A DNA stretch of 14,546 nt from JAAYCI01 sp964370195 (GCA_964370195.1 CAYJIH010000039.1:1-14546); one strand, 5' to 3'; counted from the stretch's first letter, positions 6,664 through 13,835 are shown. Notes: a model not told the origin generated them from the letters alone. Numbers and translations: made by a program.

Positions 6664-8052
6664 CTATTTCGCACTCAGCATCTCGTCAATTTGGCCTGCG
6701 GCCTCTTTGCCAGCGCCCATGGCCAAAATAACCGTGGCAGCACCCGTTACAACATCACCGCCGGCCCACACATTTTCGCGCGTTGTAAGGCCTTTTTCGT
6801 CTTTTGTTACAAGGCAACCCCACTTGTTGGCCTCAAGGCCGGGTGTTGTCATGCGAATCAGCGGGTTCGGGCTGTTGCCAATGGCAATCACCACACCGTC
6901 CAGCTCCGGATAAAAATCACTGCCCTCGATTGGCACCGGGCGGCGGCGGCCCGAAGCATCTGCTTCGCCAAGCTCATTGCGAAGGCAATGCATTTTCACT
7001 ACGTTTCCATCTTCGTCACCAATTACTTCCAGTGGTGTGATGAGGAACTGGAATTGAATGCCCTCTTCCTCTGCGTGCTCAATTTCTTCAAGACGTGCCG
7101 GCAGTTCGTCGCGTGTACGACGATAAAACACATGCACTTCCTCGGCGCCAAGGCGACGTGCACAACGGGCCGCGTCCATGGCCACGTTGCCGCCACCAAT
7201 GATGGCCACACGTTTGGCACGCATAACCGGTGTGTGGCTGTCCTCTTTCCACGCACCCATTAAGTTGATGCGCGTCAAGAACTCGTTTGCGCTTACCACA
7301 CCGTTCAAGTTTTCGCCCGGAATGCCCATAAACACAGGCAAGCCGGCACCCGAACCGATAAACACAGCCTCAAAGCCACTTTCAAACAGCTCGTCTACTG
7401 TAAGCACTTTGCCAATAACCATATTCGTAACAATTTCTACGCCCAGCTCTTTTAAGCCGTCGATTTCGCGTTGCACAATGGCTTTTGGCAGGCGGAACTC
7501 CGGTATACCATACACAAGAACACCGCCCGTTTTGTGCAGTGCTTCGTAAATGGTAACTTGATACCCTTTTTTGGCAAGCTCGCCTGCCACTGTAAGGCCG
7601 GCCGGGCCTGCGCCCACAACCGCCACTTTTTTGCCGTTCGAAGCCGGTTTTTCCACTTCTACTTTGGCTTGTGCCATCTTCCAGTCTGCCACATAGCGCT
7701 CGAGGCGGCCAATACCCACCGGCTCGTGTTTAATGCCGCGCACACATTTTGCTTCGCACTGCGTCTCTTGTGGGCATACGCGCCCACACACAGCCGGCAA
7801 GCTGGTTTGTGCACTTAAAGACTCGAATGCAGCCGCCATGTCGTCCTCGGCTATTTTTCCTAAAAAGGCGGGAATATCAATGCCCACAGGGCAGCCGGCC
7901 ACGCACGGTTTGTGTTTGCACTGCAAACAGCGCGCCGCTTCACTTACGGCCATCTCGTGGGTGTATCCCAGTGCTACTTCCTCAAAATTACGGCTACGTG
8001 CCTGAGCATCTTGTGCCGGCATCGGTGTTTTTAAAGGCTCCATATTTGGCAT
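6664..8052 (-). CDS. nfnB: NfnB, bifurcating ferredoxin:NADP+ oxidoreductase large subunit (annotated also as GltA-like)
   Basis: This 462-aa flavoprotein of the glutamate-synthase-small-subunit family is, next to NfnA, best read as the large subunit of NADH-dependent reduced-ferredoxin:NADP+ oxidoreductase. The enzyme couples NADH and reduced ferredoxin oxidation to NADP+ reduction by electron bifurcation. Cysteine clusters C42-x2-C45-x4-C50-x3-C54 and C89-x3-C93-x5-C99-x3-C103 hold two [4Fe-4S] centres, followed by HEPVGIGRLERYVAD. Two dinucleotide folds (VVGAGPAG, IIGGGNVAM) bind FAD and NADP(H), and the family ending WAGGDVVTGAATVILAMGAG is present. I choose ATG 8052 (SD AAAAGGGG, MPNMEPLKTPMP) over the in-frame GTG at 8076, which lacks an SD. 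The gene follows nfnA by 31 nt. No large glutamate synthase subunit is in the window. Confidence 0.9.
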   Translation of the reverse strand: MPNMEPLKTPMPAQDAQARSRNFEEVALGYTHEMAVSEAARCLQCKHKPCVAGCPVGIDIPAFLGKIAEDDMAAAFESLSAQTSLPAVCGRVCPQETQCEAKCVRGIKHEPVGIGRLERYVADWKMAQAKVEVEKPASNGKKVAVVGAGPAGLTVAGELAKKGYQVTIYEALHKTGGVLVYGIPEFRLPKAIVQREIDGLKELGVEIVTNMVIGKVLTVDELFESGFEAVFIGSGAGLPVFMGIPGENLNGVVSANEFLTRINLMGAWKEDSHTPVMRAKRVAIIGGGNVAMDAARCARRLGAEEVHVFYRRTRDELPARLEEIEHAEEEGIQFQFLITPLEVIGDEDGNVVKMHCLRNELGEADASGRRRPVPIEGSDFYPELDGVVIAIGNSPNPLIRMTTPGLEANKWGCLVTKDEKGLTTRENVWAGGDVVTGAATVILAMGAGKEAAGQIDEMLSAK

Positions 8053-8083
8053 ATCGCTTTTCCCCTTTTCTTTCACGATTTAT

Positions 8084-8923
8084 TTAAAACGAGCGATTCA
8101 GCAAACGGCAACTTTCGTCGCGCGCATTTGTTTCAAAATGTTTAAAGGTGCCGGCCCTGCGCATGGCTTCATCAAAATCAATCAAATCGCCGTCAAATTC
8201 CGGCCCATCCACGCAGGCAAACTTCACTTCTCCGCCCACGGTAAGCCTACATCCACCACACATGCCCGTGCCGTCTACCATCACAGGGTTCATCGACACA
8301 ACGCTTTTTAATCCGTGTTTTTGTGCCACAGCCACTACAAACTTCATCATAATCAGCGGCCCAATTGCAATCACTTCATCGTATTGGTTGCCTGCTTCAA
8401 TGAGTGCCTCAAGCGCATTTGTAACAAGGCCTTTTTCGCCATGGCTGCCATCGTCTGTCATCACCACAAGCGTTTCGCTGGCGGCATTGAATTCATCTTC
8501 TAAAATAACCAAATCTTTGTTCCTAAAACCAACTACGCTATGCACTTCGCAGCCAAGCTCGTGCAATTTTTTTGCCACAGGATACGCAATGGCGCAGCCC
8601 ACACCGCCGCCCACAACGGCCACTTTTTTCAGGCCTTCCAGCTCGCTGGCTTTGCCAAGCGGGCCCACAAAATCTTGCACGCTATCGCCCACATTTAGGC
8701 TATCAAGGCGCATGGTGCCGCCGCCCACAATTTGATAAATAATGGTTACTGTGCCATTTTCTCTGTCGTAATCGGCAATGGTAAGTGGCAGGCGTTCTGC
8801 CTCGTCTGTGGCGCGCACAATGATAAACTGCCCCGGCTGGGCTTTCTTCGCCACAAGGGGTGCTTCAATCACCATGCGGCTCACTGTTGGATTCAATGCT
8901 TCTTTTTTTACAATTTTATACAT
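8084..8923 (-). CDS. nfnA: NfnA, ferredoxin:NADP+ oxidoreductase small subunit
   Basis: The 279-aa small subunit of NfnAB is related to sulfide dehydrogenase subunit B and dihydroorotate dehydrogenase electron-transfer subunits. It carries an FAD domain (RLPLTIADYD, residues 44-53), an NAD-binding fold (VAVVGGGVGCAIAYP, 101-115) and a C-terminal [2Fe-2S] site. In that site Asp217 (MVDGTGMCGGC), Cys222, Cys225 and Cys237 match the unusual one-Asp/three-Cys ligation known for this family. It oxidises NADH and passes electrons to NfnB. SD AGGAGG lies 5 nt before the ATG. The promoter at 9060-9088 and a Rex-like operator at 9030-9047 indicate control of nfnA-nfnB by the NADH/NAD+ ratio. Confidence 0.92.
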   Translation of the reverse strand: MYKIVKKEALNPTVSRMVIEAPLVAKKAQPGQFIIVRATDEAERLPLTIADYDRENGTVTIIYQIVGGGTMRLDSLNVGDSVQDFVGPLGKASELEGLKKVAVVGGGVGCAIAYPVAKKLHELGCEVHSVVGFRNKDLVILEDEFNAASETLVVMTDDGSHGEKGLVTNALEALIEAGNQYDEVIAIGPLIMMKFVVAVAQKHGLKSVVSMNPVMVDGTGMCGGCRLTVGGEVKFACVDGPEFDGDLIDFDEAMRRAGTFKHFETNARDESCRLLNRSF

Positions 8924-9029
8924 GACATCCTCCTGTTATATTCAGCGTACAAAACAATGCTTCGCATCACCATTTCAAGAAGCCTAGAGACACTATACAC
9001 CGTTTGTTTTTTTAAGCCTCTTGATGGCT
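8924..9029 (-). other. nfnAB untranslated leader
   Basis: About 130 nt of predicted leader run from the start point near 9053 to the nfnA ATG. It includes a short hairpin AAGCC/GGCTT (about 9028-9012). A partial repeat of the operator half-site (TGTTATATTC at 8934-8943, identical to 9031-9040) lies just before the SD. No known riboswitch motif is seen. Confidence 0.4.
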
Positions 9030-9047
9030 TTGTTATATTCATAACAA
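9030..9047. promoter_or_regulatory. Rex-like operator of nfnAB
   Basis: The 18-bp inverted repeat TTGTTAT-ATTC-ATAACAA has perfect 7-bp arms and a 4-bp spacer. The Clostridial Rex consensus is TTGTTAA-N4-TTAACAA, so 16 of 18 positions are compatible. It lies about 6-23 nt downstream of the predicted nfnA start point, a typical repression position. Rex releases DNA when NADH is high, which fits an NADH-consuming enzyme. Rex itself is not in the window. Confidence 0.72.
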
Positions 9048-9059
9048 TATATAAATTTT

Positions 9060-9088
9060 ATTATACACATTTTTTACGCATGAATCAA
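9060..9088 (-). promoter_or_regulatory. nfnAB promoter
   Basis: On the minus strand TTGATT (9088-9083) and a perfect TATAAT (9065-9060) are separated by 17 nt. The expected start point is near 9053. Confidence 0.8.
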
Positions 9089-9204
9089 TTCCTATTTTAG
9101 ATAAAAATAAAAAAAATATCTGTTATTTATCACAAATAATTATCCGTTCTTTTCAAAAACAGCCTCTTTTTTGTAAAAATCACACCGCAAAAGGCGCTTT
9201 GTGC

Positions 9205-9263
9205 GAGAAAAAAAGAAATGCCGCAAAGGCGCGTATGCATCATACACAGCCACAGCGGCATTT
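9205..9263 (-). terminator. aspS terminator
   Basis: On the minus strand AAATGCCGC (9263-9255) pairs perfectly with GCGGCATTT (9224-9216), then CTTTTTTTC follows. The large loop can itself fold (GTATG-ATG-CATAC). It lies about 65 nt past the aspS stop. Confidence 0.7.
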
Positions 9264-9327
9264 TGCGTCGGACGACGCAAGGGGTGCTTTATAAACGGCC
9301 TTTACATAAAAACCGGCTATGCACCCT
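9263..9327 (-). other. Structured 3' untranslated segment of aspS
   Basis: Between the aspS stop and its terminator lie a perfect hairpin TTGCGTC/GACGCAA (9263-9280) and a longer imperfect fold. In that fold GGGTGC near the stop pairs with GCACCC near 9287-9282, enclosing GCCGG/CCG. No protein is encoded. Such a compact fold may stabilise the message or give a 3'-UTR-derived RNA. Confidence 0.4.
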
Positions 9328-11103
9328 TTATTTTGTTGTCAATGCAATGGAAAGCTCTTCCAGCTGGGTGGCATCCACGATATCGGGGCAGCCGCTCATT
9401 GGCTCGCCTGCATTTTGCACTTTCGGGAAGGCAATTACATCGCGAATGGAATCGCATCCGGCCAAAAGAGCAATGAAACGGTCTAGGCCAAACGCCATGC
9501 CGCCGTGCGGTGGCGCACCGTAGTGATACGCATCCATAAGGAAACCGAATTTTTGGCGTGCTTCTTCATCACCAATGCCCATCAGCTCAAACATCTGCGC
9601 TTGCAACGCAGGGCTGTTGATACGAATAGAGCCACCGCCCAGCTCGATGCCGTTTACCACCATATCGTACGCTTTTGCACGGCAAGCACCGGGGTTTTCG
9701 GCCAGTGTGGCAAGGTCTTCGTCTTTTGGCATGGTAAATGGATGGTGCATGGCCACATAACGGCCGCTTTCCTCGTCGTAATCGAACAAGGGGAAATCTG
9801 TAACCCAAAGGAAATTGTATTGGTTTTCCGGCAAGAGGCCGTATTGGTTTGCAATGGCAAGACGCAATGCGCCAAGTGCCGCAAACACCACGCTGTTTTT
9901 ATCGGCCACAAGCAACAGCACATCGCCTGTTTCGGCGCCGGCCGCTTTGCGAATGGAGGCAATTTCCTCTTCGCTTAGGAATTTTTCGTAGCTGGAGCTT
10001 TCGCCATCTTCGCTCATGCGCAAAAAGGCAAGGCCTTTTGCACCATACGTTTTGGCAACATCGGTTAACTTATCAATGTTTTTGCGCGACATTTTTGAGG
10101 CCAAGCCTTTTGCGTTGATTAAACGCACACTGCCGCCATTTTCCAGCGCGCCGGTGAACACACCAAACCCACAGCCACGCACGCTTTCGCTCACATCACA
10201 CAATTCAAGGCCAAAGCGCGTGTCTGGTTTATCGCTGCCAAAACGGTTCATGGCTTCGCTGTATTTCATGCATGGGAACGGCGTTGGCACGTCCACATTC
10301 ATAAATTTCTTAAACACAGCCTTCACAAGGCCCTCGTTGACGCGTTGTACGTCCACTTCGTCTGCAAACGACATCTCCATGTCAATTTGGGTAAACTCCG
10401 GCTGACGATCGGCACGCAAGTCTTCATCGCGGAAGCAACGTGCAATTTGGAAGTAACGGTCGAAACCGCTGAGCATCAAAATTTGTTTGTAAATTTGCGG
10501 GCTTTGCGGCAATGCGTAAAAACAGCCAGACTGCACACGGCTGGGCACTAAGTAATCGCGCGCGCCTTCGGGTGTGGATTTTATAAGCATCGGTGTTTCC
10601 ACTTCGTCAAAATGCTCGTCGTAATAATAGTCGCGCACACAGCGGCACACTTCACTGCGCAAGCGCATAATGCTGTGCAAGCCATCGCGGCGCAAATCCA
10701 AATAGCGGTATCGCAAGCGCAATTCCTCATTTACATGCACATCGTCGCGCACTTCAAACGGGGGTGTTTCTGCCTCGCTTAAAATACGCAGCTCTGTTAC
10801 AAACAGCTCCACAGTGCCCGTGGGAATGTCGTGGTTTGCACTTTCGCGCAATCGCAAGGTGCCTTTTGCCATCACCACATATTCCGCCTTTAGTTTGCGT
10901 GCTTTTTCGAACACGTCCGGCGCGGTTCCATCGCCAAATGCCAGCTGCACAAGGCCGTGGCCATCACGCAAATCGGCAAATACCATTGCGCCAAGGTCGC
11001 GGCTTTTGGCAATAGAGCCTGCCAGCGTAAGGGTTTCGTTTACCAGTGATTCGTTTACAGCGTCGCTATAATGTGTGCGACGCAAATTTCCCATTGTTTC
11101 CAT
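9328..11103 (-). CDS. aspS: Aspartate--tRNA ligase
   Basis: This 591-aa bacterial-type class IIb aspartyl-tRNA synthetase charges tRNA-Asp in the cytoplasm. The N-terminal OB-fold anticodon domain (about 15-107) is followed by the catalytic core with RYRYLDLRR (131-139) and the TPEGARDYLVPSR loop (178-190). Motif 2 is at 223-245 (FRDEDLRADRQPEFTQID). The bacterial GAD insertion spans about 285-415, and motif 3 (GGMAFGLDRFIALLAG) holds Arg542. Length is normal. The ATG follows the hisS TAA with no intervening base. Its SD GAGGAGG lies inside the last hisS codons with 8-nt spacing, so translation of the two genes is probably coupled. Whether it is discriminating or also charges tRNA-Asn cannot be decided here. 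Confidence 0.97.
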   Translation of the reverse strand: METMGNLRRTHYSDAVNESLVNETLTLAGSIAKSRDLGAMVFADLRDGHGLVQLAFGDGTAPDVFEKARKLKAEYVVMAKGTLRLRESANHDIPTGTVELFVTELRILSEAETPPFEVRDDVHVNEELRLRYRYLDLRRDGLHSIMRLRSEVCRCVRDYYYDEHFDEVETPMLIKSTPEGARDYLVPSRVQSGCFYALPQSPQIYKQILMLSGFDRYFQIARCFRDEDLRADRQPEFTQIDMEMSFADEVDVQRVNEGLVKAVFKKFMNVDVPTPFPCMKYSEAMNRFGSDKPDTRFGLELCDVSESVRGCGFGVFTGALENGGSVRLINAKGLASKMSRKNIDKLTDVAKTYGAKGLAFLRMSEDGESSSYEKFLSEEEIASIRKAAGAETGDVLLLVADKNSVVFAALGALRLAIANQYGLLPENQYNFLWVTDFPLFDYDEESGRYVAMHHPFTMPKDEDLATLAENPGACRAKAYDMVVNGIELGGGSIRINSPALQAQMFELMGIGDEEARQKFGFLMDAYHYGAPPHGGMAFGLDRFIALLAGCDSIRDVIAFPKVQNAGEPMSGCPDIVDATQLEELSIALTTK

Positions 11104-12399
11104 TTATATGTCCTCCTCAATCGATGTTGACAATGCCTGCCGCAAAGATTCTGCGGCGTTTTCAAGTGATAAGCGCTGTGGCGGCCCGCCTTGCATGTTG
11201 CGCATCTCTGCCTCTTTTGCGGCCACCTCCACTTCGCCCAAAACAAGTGTAAAGCGGGCCGAAAGCCGCCCTGCCGCCTTCATTTGTGCTTTTACACTGC
11301 GCTGTGCAATGTCGCACTCTGCACAAAAACCAGCCTTCCGAAGCTCGCTTGCCAGCTTCCAGGCAGCACTGCGTCCGGCGGCGTCGGCCGCCACAAGGTA
11401 CACATCCGGCCCTTGCTCCGGTGCAGGCAATGCCTTTTGTTCTTCCAAAAGCATCAGCATGCGCTCTACGCCCATACCAAAGCCAACAGCCGGCGTAGCA
11501 CTTCCGCCCAGCTCTTCAATAAGGCCATTGTAACGTCCACCACCGCACACCGTGCCCTGTGTGCCCACGCCTTCGGCAATAAATTCAAACACAGTATGTG
11601 TATAATAATCCAGCCCGCGCACAATGCGCTCGTTCACTGTAAAATCCACATCGATTTCTTCTAAAAGGCGTTTCGTTTCCCCAAAGTGGGTGTTGCAATC
11701 ATCACATAGATACTGCAAGCCCGTTGGTGCCTCGTTTACAATGGCCTTGCAACGCTCTTCCTTGCAGTCTAAAAGGCGCAGCGGATTGCGCTCTAAGCGG
11801 TCTAGGCACGTGGGGCACAGTGCCGCTTCATGTTGTTTAAAAAACGTTTGCAAAGCTTCTCGGTATGCCGGGCGGCAAGTGGGGCAACCTAAGCTGTTGA
11901 TTTCGAGCGTGATGGACGAGCGAATGCCCAAATCGAGAAAAAGCGCATCGGCCAGCGCCATTGCTTCTACATCAGAGGCCGGCTCCTGCGTGCCAAAACA
12001 CTCAATACCAAACTGGTGAAACTCTCTCAGGCGGCCTTTTTGCGCGCGCTCGTAACGGAAGCAACTTTGCAAGTAGTAGCTTTTCAGCGGCAAAGGGCTG
12101 CTGGCCAACAAGCCGTTTTCCAGCGTGGCACGCACCACACCGCTTGTTCCCTCCGGGCGCAGCGTGATGCTCCGCCCGCCTTTGTCTTCAAATGTGTACA
12201 TCTCCTTTGAGACAATATCGGTGCCTTCGCCCACACCACGTGCAAACAACCGTGTGTCCTCAAACGTAGGCATGCGTATTTCGCGATACCCAAAGCGCTG
12301 TGCCACACGGTGCATGGCTTGCTCTAAGTATTGCCATTTCCAACTTTCGCTCGGCAACATATCTTCTGTGCCGCGCGGTTTCGTATATTTTACTGCCAT
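11104..12399 (-). CDS. hisS: Histidine--tRNA ligase
   Basis: This 431-aa class IIa histidyl-tRNA synthetase is first in a two-gene operon with aspS, a common Firmicutes arrangement. It has the start-proximal TKPRGTEDMLP block, motif 2 (CFRYERAQKGRLREFHQFG, 113-131), the histidine motif RGLDYYTHTVFEF (261-273), GGGRYNGL (286-293) and motif 3 (GFGMGVERML, 306-315). A C-terminal anticodon-binding domain starts near 331. The insertion carries CxxC pairs at 172/175, 195/198 and 232/235 plus C212 and C217, typical of Clostridial HisRS and probably zinc-binding. ATG 12399 is chosen for SD AAGGAG 6 nt upstream; reading further to 12471 adds 24 non-conserved residues. A weak TATGAT near 12449 may be its -10. 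No T-box leader is visible. Confidence 0.96.
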   Translation of the reverse strand: MAVKYTKPRGTEDMLPSESWKWQYLEQAMHRVAQRFGYREIRMPTFEDTRLFARGVGEGTDIVSKEMYTFEDKGGRSITLRPEGTSGVVRATLENGLLASSPLPLKSYYLQSCFRYERAQKGRLREFHQFGIECFGTQEPASDVEAMALADALFLDLGIRSSITLEINSLGCPTCRPAYREALQTFFKQHEAALCPTCLDRLERNPLRLLDCKEERCKAIVNEAPTGLQYLCDDCNTHFGETKRLLEEIDVDFTVNERIVRGLDYYTHTVFEFIAEGVGTQGTVCGGGRYNGLIEELGGSATPAVGFGMGVERMLMLLEEQKALPAPEQGPDVYLVAADAAGRSAAWKLASELRKAGFCAECDIAQRSVKAQMKAAGRLSARFTLVLGEVEVAAKEAEMRNMQGGPPQRLSLENAAESLRQALSTSIEEDI

Positions 12400-12504
12400 T
12401 TTACTCTCCTTGGCTTGTTGTATAAGCTCTTTATAAAAAGCCGTCTCTTTTATCATACACTTTTTAACCAAAAAAAGCGAGACCCAACTTGCCTACACAC
12501 AAAG

Positions 12505-12608
12505 AAAAAACCTGTGCAGGGGAACACAGGCTCTCTTCTAAAAAGGGGTATCTCATTTTATGAGGAGGAATCAATGTAGGAAAAGAGGTTGCGGCTCCTC
12601 TTTGCTAC
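12505..12608 (-). ncRNA. Candidate small RNA, copy A
   Basis: The predicted RNA is about 104 nt. In order: hairpin GTAGCAAAGAGG / CCTCTTTTCCTAC with loop AGCCGCAA; single-stranded TTGATTCCTCCTCA; small hairpin CTCAT-AAA-ATGAG; GATACCCC; and terminator CCTGTG-TTCCCCTG-CACAGG followed by TTTTTT (12510-12505). The promoter is an extended -10 TGA-TAGAAT (12623-12615). It ends about 105 bp before hisS. The C-rich accessible parts are complementary to SD sequences, so an mRNA-silencing role is inferred. Confidence 0.65.
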
Positions 12609-12676
12609 AAGTTCATTCTATCAGTATTTTGCGAAAGAACTTTGTAAACTTTATGAACAAACTGCAAACAGTTTTT

Positions 12677-12776
12677 NNNNNNNNNNNNNNNNNNNNNNNN
12701 NNNNNNNNNNNNNNNNNNNNNNNNNNNNNNNNNNNNNNNNNNNNNNNNNNNNNNNNNNNNNNNNNNNNNNNNNNNN
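12677..12776. other. Assembly gap of 100 N in the sRNA array
   Basis: Exactly 100 N suggests a placeholder of unknown size. Bases right of the gap (12777-12860) are the promoter region of another array unit whose RNA body is missing. If one 196-bp unit was lost, the true gap is about 135 bp; further units would add 196 bp each. Confidence 0.95.
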
Positions 12777-12860
12777 TTCTACCAGTATTTTGCGAAAGAA
12801 CTTTGTAAACTTTATGAACAAACTGCAAACACTTTTTCTCTGCATCGCTTTTTTTGCATG
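12777..12860 (-). promoter_or_regulatory. Promoter region of the hidden sRNA copy
   Basis: It carries the same block as the other units: TGG before TAGAA(T), whose last base falls in the gap. AAAGTT sits 17 nt upstream of the -10, and TTGTTCA lies further up. The RNA body it would drive is not sequenced. Confidence 0.6.
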
Positions 12861-12965
12861 AAAAAAACCTGTGCAGGGGAACACAGGCTCTCTTCTAAAA
12901 AGGGGTATCTCATTTTATGAGGAGGAATCAATGTAGGAAAAGAGGTTGCGGCTCCTCTTTGCTAC
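12861..12965 (-). ncRNA. Candidate small RNA, copy B
   Basis: This RNA of about 105 nt is nearly identical to copy A in every structural part, with a terminator T run at 12867-12861. The promoter is the extended -10 TGG-TAGAAT (12980-12972). AAAGTT (13000-12995) sits at the -35 position with a 17-nt spacer. No protein can be encoded: the only SD-like AGGAGG lies on the opposite strand, before ATG-TAG. Confidence 0.65.
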
Positions 12966-13056
12966 AAGTTCATTCTACCAGTATTTTGCGAAAGAACTTT
13001 GTAAACTTTATGAACAAACTGCAAACAGTTCTTTCTCTGCATCGCTTTTTTGCATG

Positions 13057-13163
13057 AAAAAAACCTGTGCAGGGGAACACAGGCCTTTTTCAAAAAAAAG
13101 AGGGTATCTCACTTGTGTGAGGAGGAATCAAAGTAGAAAAAGGTTGCGGCGCCTCTTAACTAC
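13057..13163 (-). ncRNA. Candidate small RNA, copy C (diverged)
   Basis: This RNA of about 107 nt is the most diverged copy. The terminator stem-loop, the GCCGCAA loop, TTGATTCCTCCTCA and GATACCC are unchanged. The stems differ in compensating ways: CTCAC-ACAA-GTGAG replaces CTCAT-AAA-ATGAG, and AAGAGG/CCTTTTT replaces AAAGAGG/CCTCTTT using a G-U pair. The promoter is TGT-TAAACT (13178-13170) with AAAGTT at 13198-13193. It starts just past the stop of the NERD-like gene, so its terminator (T run 13063-13057) may also end that transcript. Confidence 0.65.
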
Positions 13164-13229
13164 AAATTTAGTTTAACACAATCTTGATAAAGAACTTTTA
13201 ATGCCGTGTGAACAATTCATGAATCTTGC

Positions 13230-13835
13230 TTATGCTTGTTTTTGTAGTGTATCTGCAATTAAATTTTGATCCACACCGTTTTCTTTTTGATATTTATCGC
13301 GCCCAAGTAGCGATTTCAAATCCGACATGCGCAACACGCCTGCTTTTTTCTCCACTGCCAGCTGCGTTTTTCCGTTTGGAAACACCACAACCACTTCAAT
13401 GGGGGCCATACGTCCCTTTGTATTTTGCAGTGCTTTGCGCAGCGCTTGCACATCTTGATTCGCCTCTAAAACCGGGTTTGCAAAATGTTCTCTTTTGCCG
13501 TCTTGGCCAATGCGCACCCATTCTTTGTCGCCGGCACTGCCGTAAACGGTTCCATTGTATCCATACGATTTTACGCCAAGCAAGCCAAACTCTCCCACAC
13601 AAAGTGCATCCAATGTGGTGCCATTTTGCAGTGGAACGGCCGAAAGAAAGCGATATCCGTTTGATTTGCTAAAACGATGCAGCAAAGAAACCACCTTGCC
13701 CGACGCATACTCTTTAGGCAAACTTTTGCCACCGCCTGATGTTTTCTTTTTTTGTAATATGTAGTAAATTAAAAAACCCACTAGCGTTATAACAACTGTT
13801 AGTACAATGGAAAGAATTTGCGTTTGTGTGTCCAT
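13230..13835 (-). CDS. Membrane-anchored NERD-like domain protein
   Basis: This 201-aa protein has one N-terminal membrane segment (about 6-28), a basic/glycine linker (KKKTSGGGK) and a cytoplasmic domain resembling the nuclease-related NERD fold. It shows the usual string LDALCVGEFGLLGV (D76), then YGYNG, a later NP (120-121) and the strand IEVVVVFPNG (146-155). In NERD proteins a Glu-x-Lys follows the glycine strand (pattern GVFVIExK); here the aligned residues are Lys89 and Tyr91, so catalytic activity looks lost. ATG 13835 is set by AGGGGG 6 nt upstream; the frame can be extended only to a TTG at 13859. It has its own promoter (13887-13915). Function unknown; a binding or scaffold role is possible. 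Confidence 0.72.
   Translation of the reverse strand: MDTQTQILSIVLTVVITLVGFLIYYILQKKKTSGGGKSLPKEYASGKVVSLLHRFSKSNGYRFLSAVPLQNGTTLDALCVGEFGLLGVKSYGYNGTVYGSAGDKEWVRIGQDGKREHFANPVLEANQDVQALRKALQNTKGRMAPIEVVVVFPNGKTQLAVEKKAGVLRMSDLKSLLGRDKYQKENGVDQNLIADTLQKQA

Larger units (their letters stand above)
12505..13225 (-). repeat. Tandem array of ~196-bp sRNA units
   Basis: The identical anchor CCTGTGCAGGGGAACACAGG (plus-strand reading) begins at 12511, 12868 and 13064. The last two are 196 bp apart. The first two are separated by a 100-N gap that must hide the body of at least one more unit, whose upstream part is seen at 12777-12860. The units at 12868 and 12511 are nearly identical; the one at 13064 is diverged. 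Each has a promoter, a hairpin RNA and a terminator on the minus strand. Confidence 0.85.

Noticed and set aside
12541..12580. SD-like GAGGAGGAATCA followed by ATG on the plus strand inside the sRNA units
   Set aside because: The ATG is followed at once by TAG, and copy C lacks the ATG. The motif is the complement of the RNA's C-rich segment.
12400..13225. T-box or other riboswitch leader for hisS-aspS
   Set aside because: No T-box consensus (AGGGTGGNACCGCG type) was found. Each unit has its own promoter and terminator, which fits separate RNAs better than one leader.
12505..13225. CRISPR array
   Set aside because: The repeat unit is ~196 bp, nearly identical throughout, with promoter and terminator parts and no spacers.
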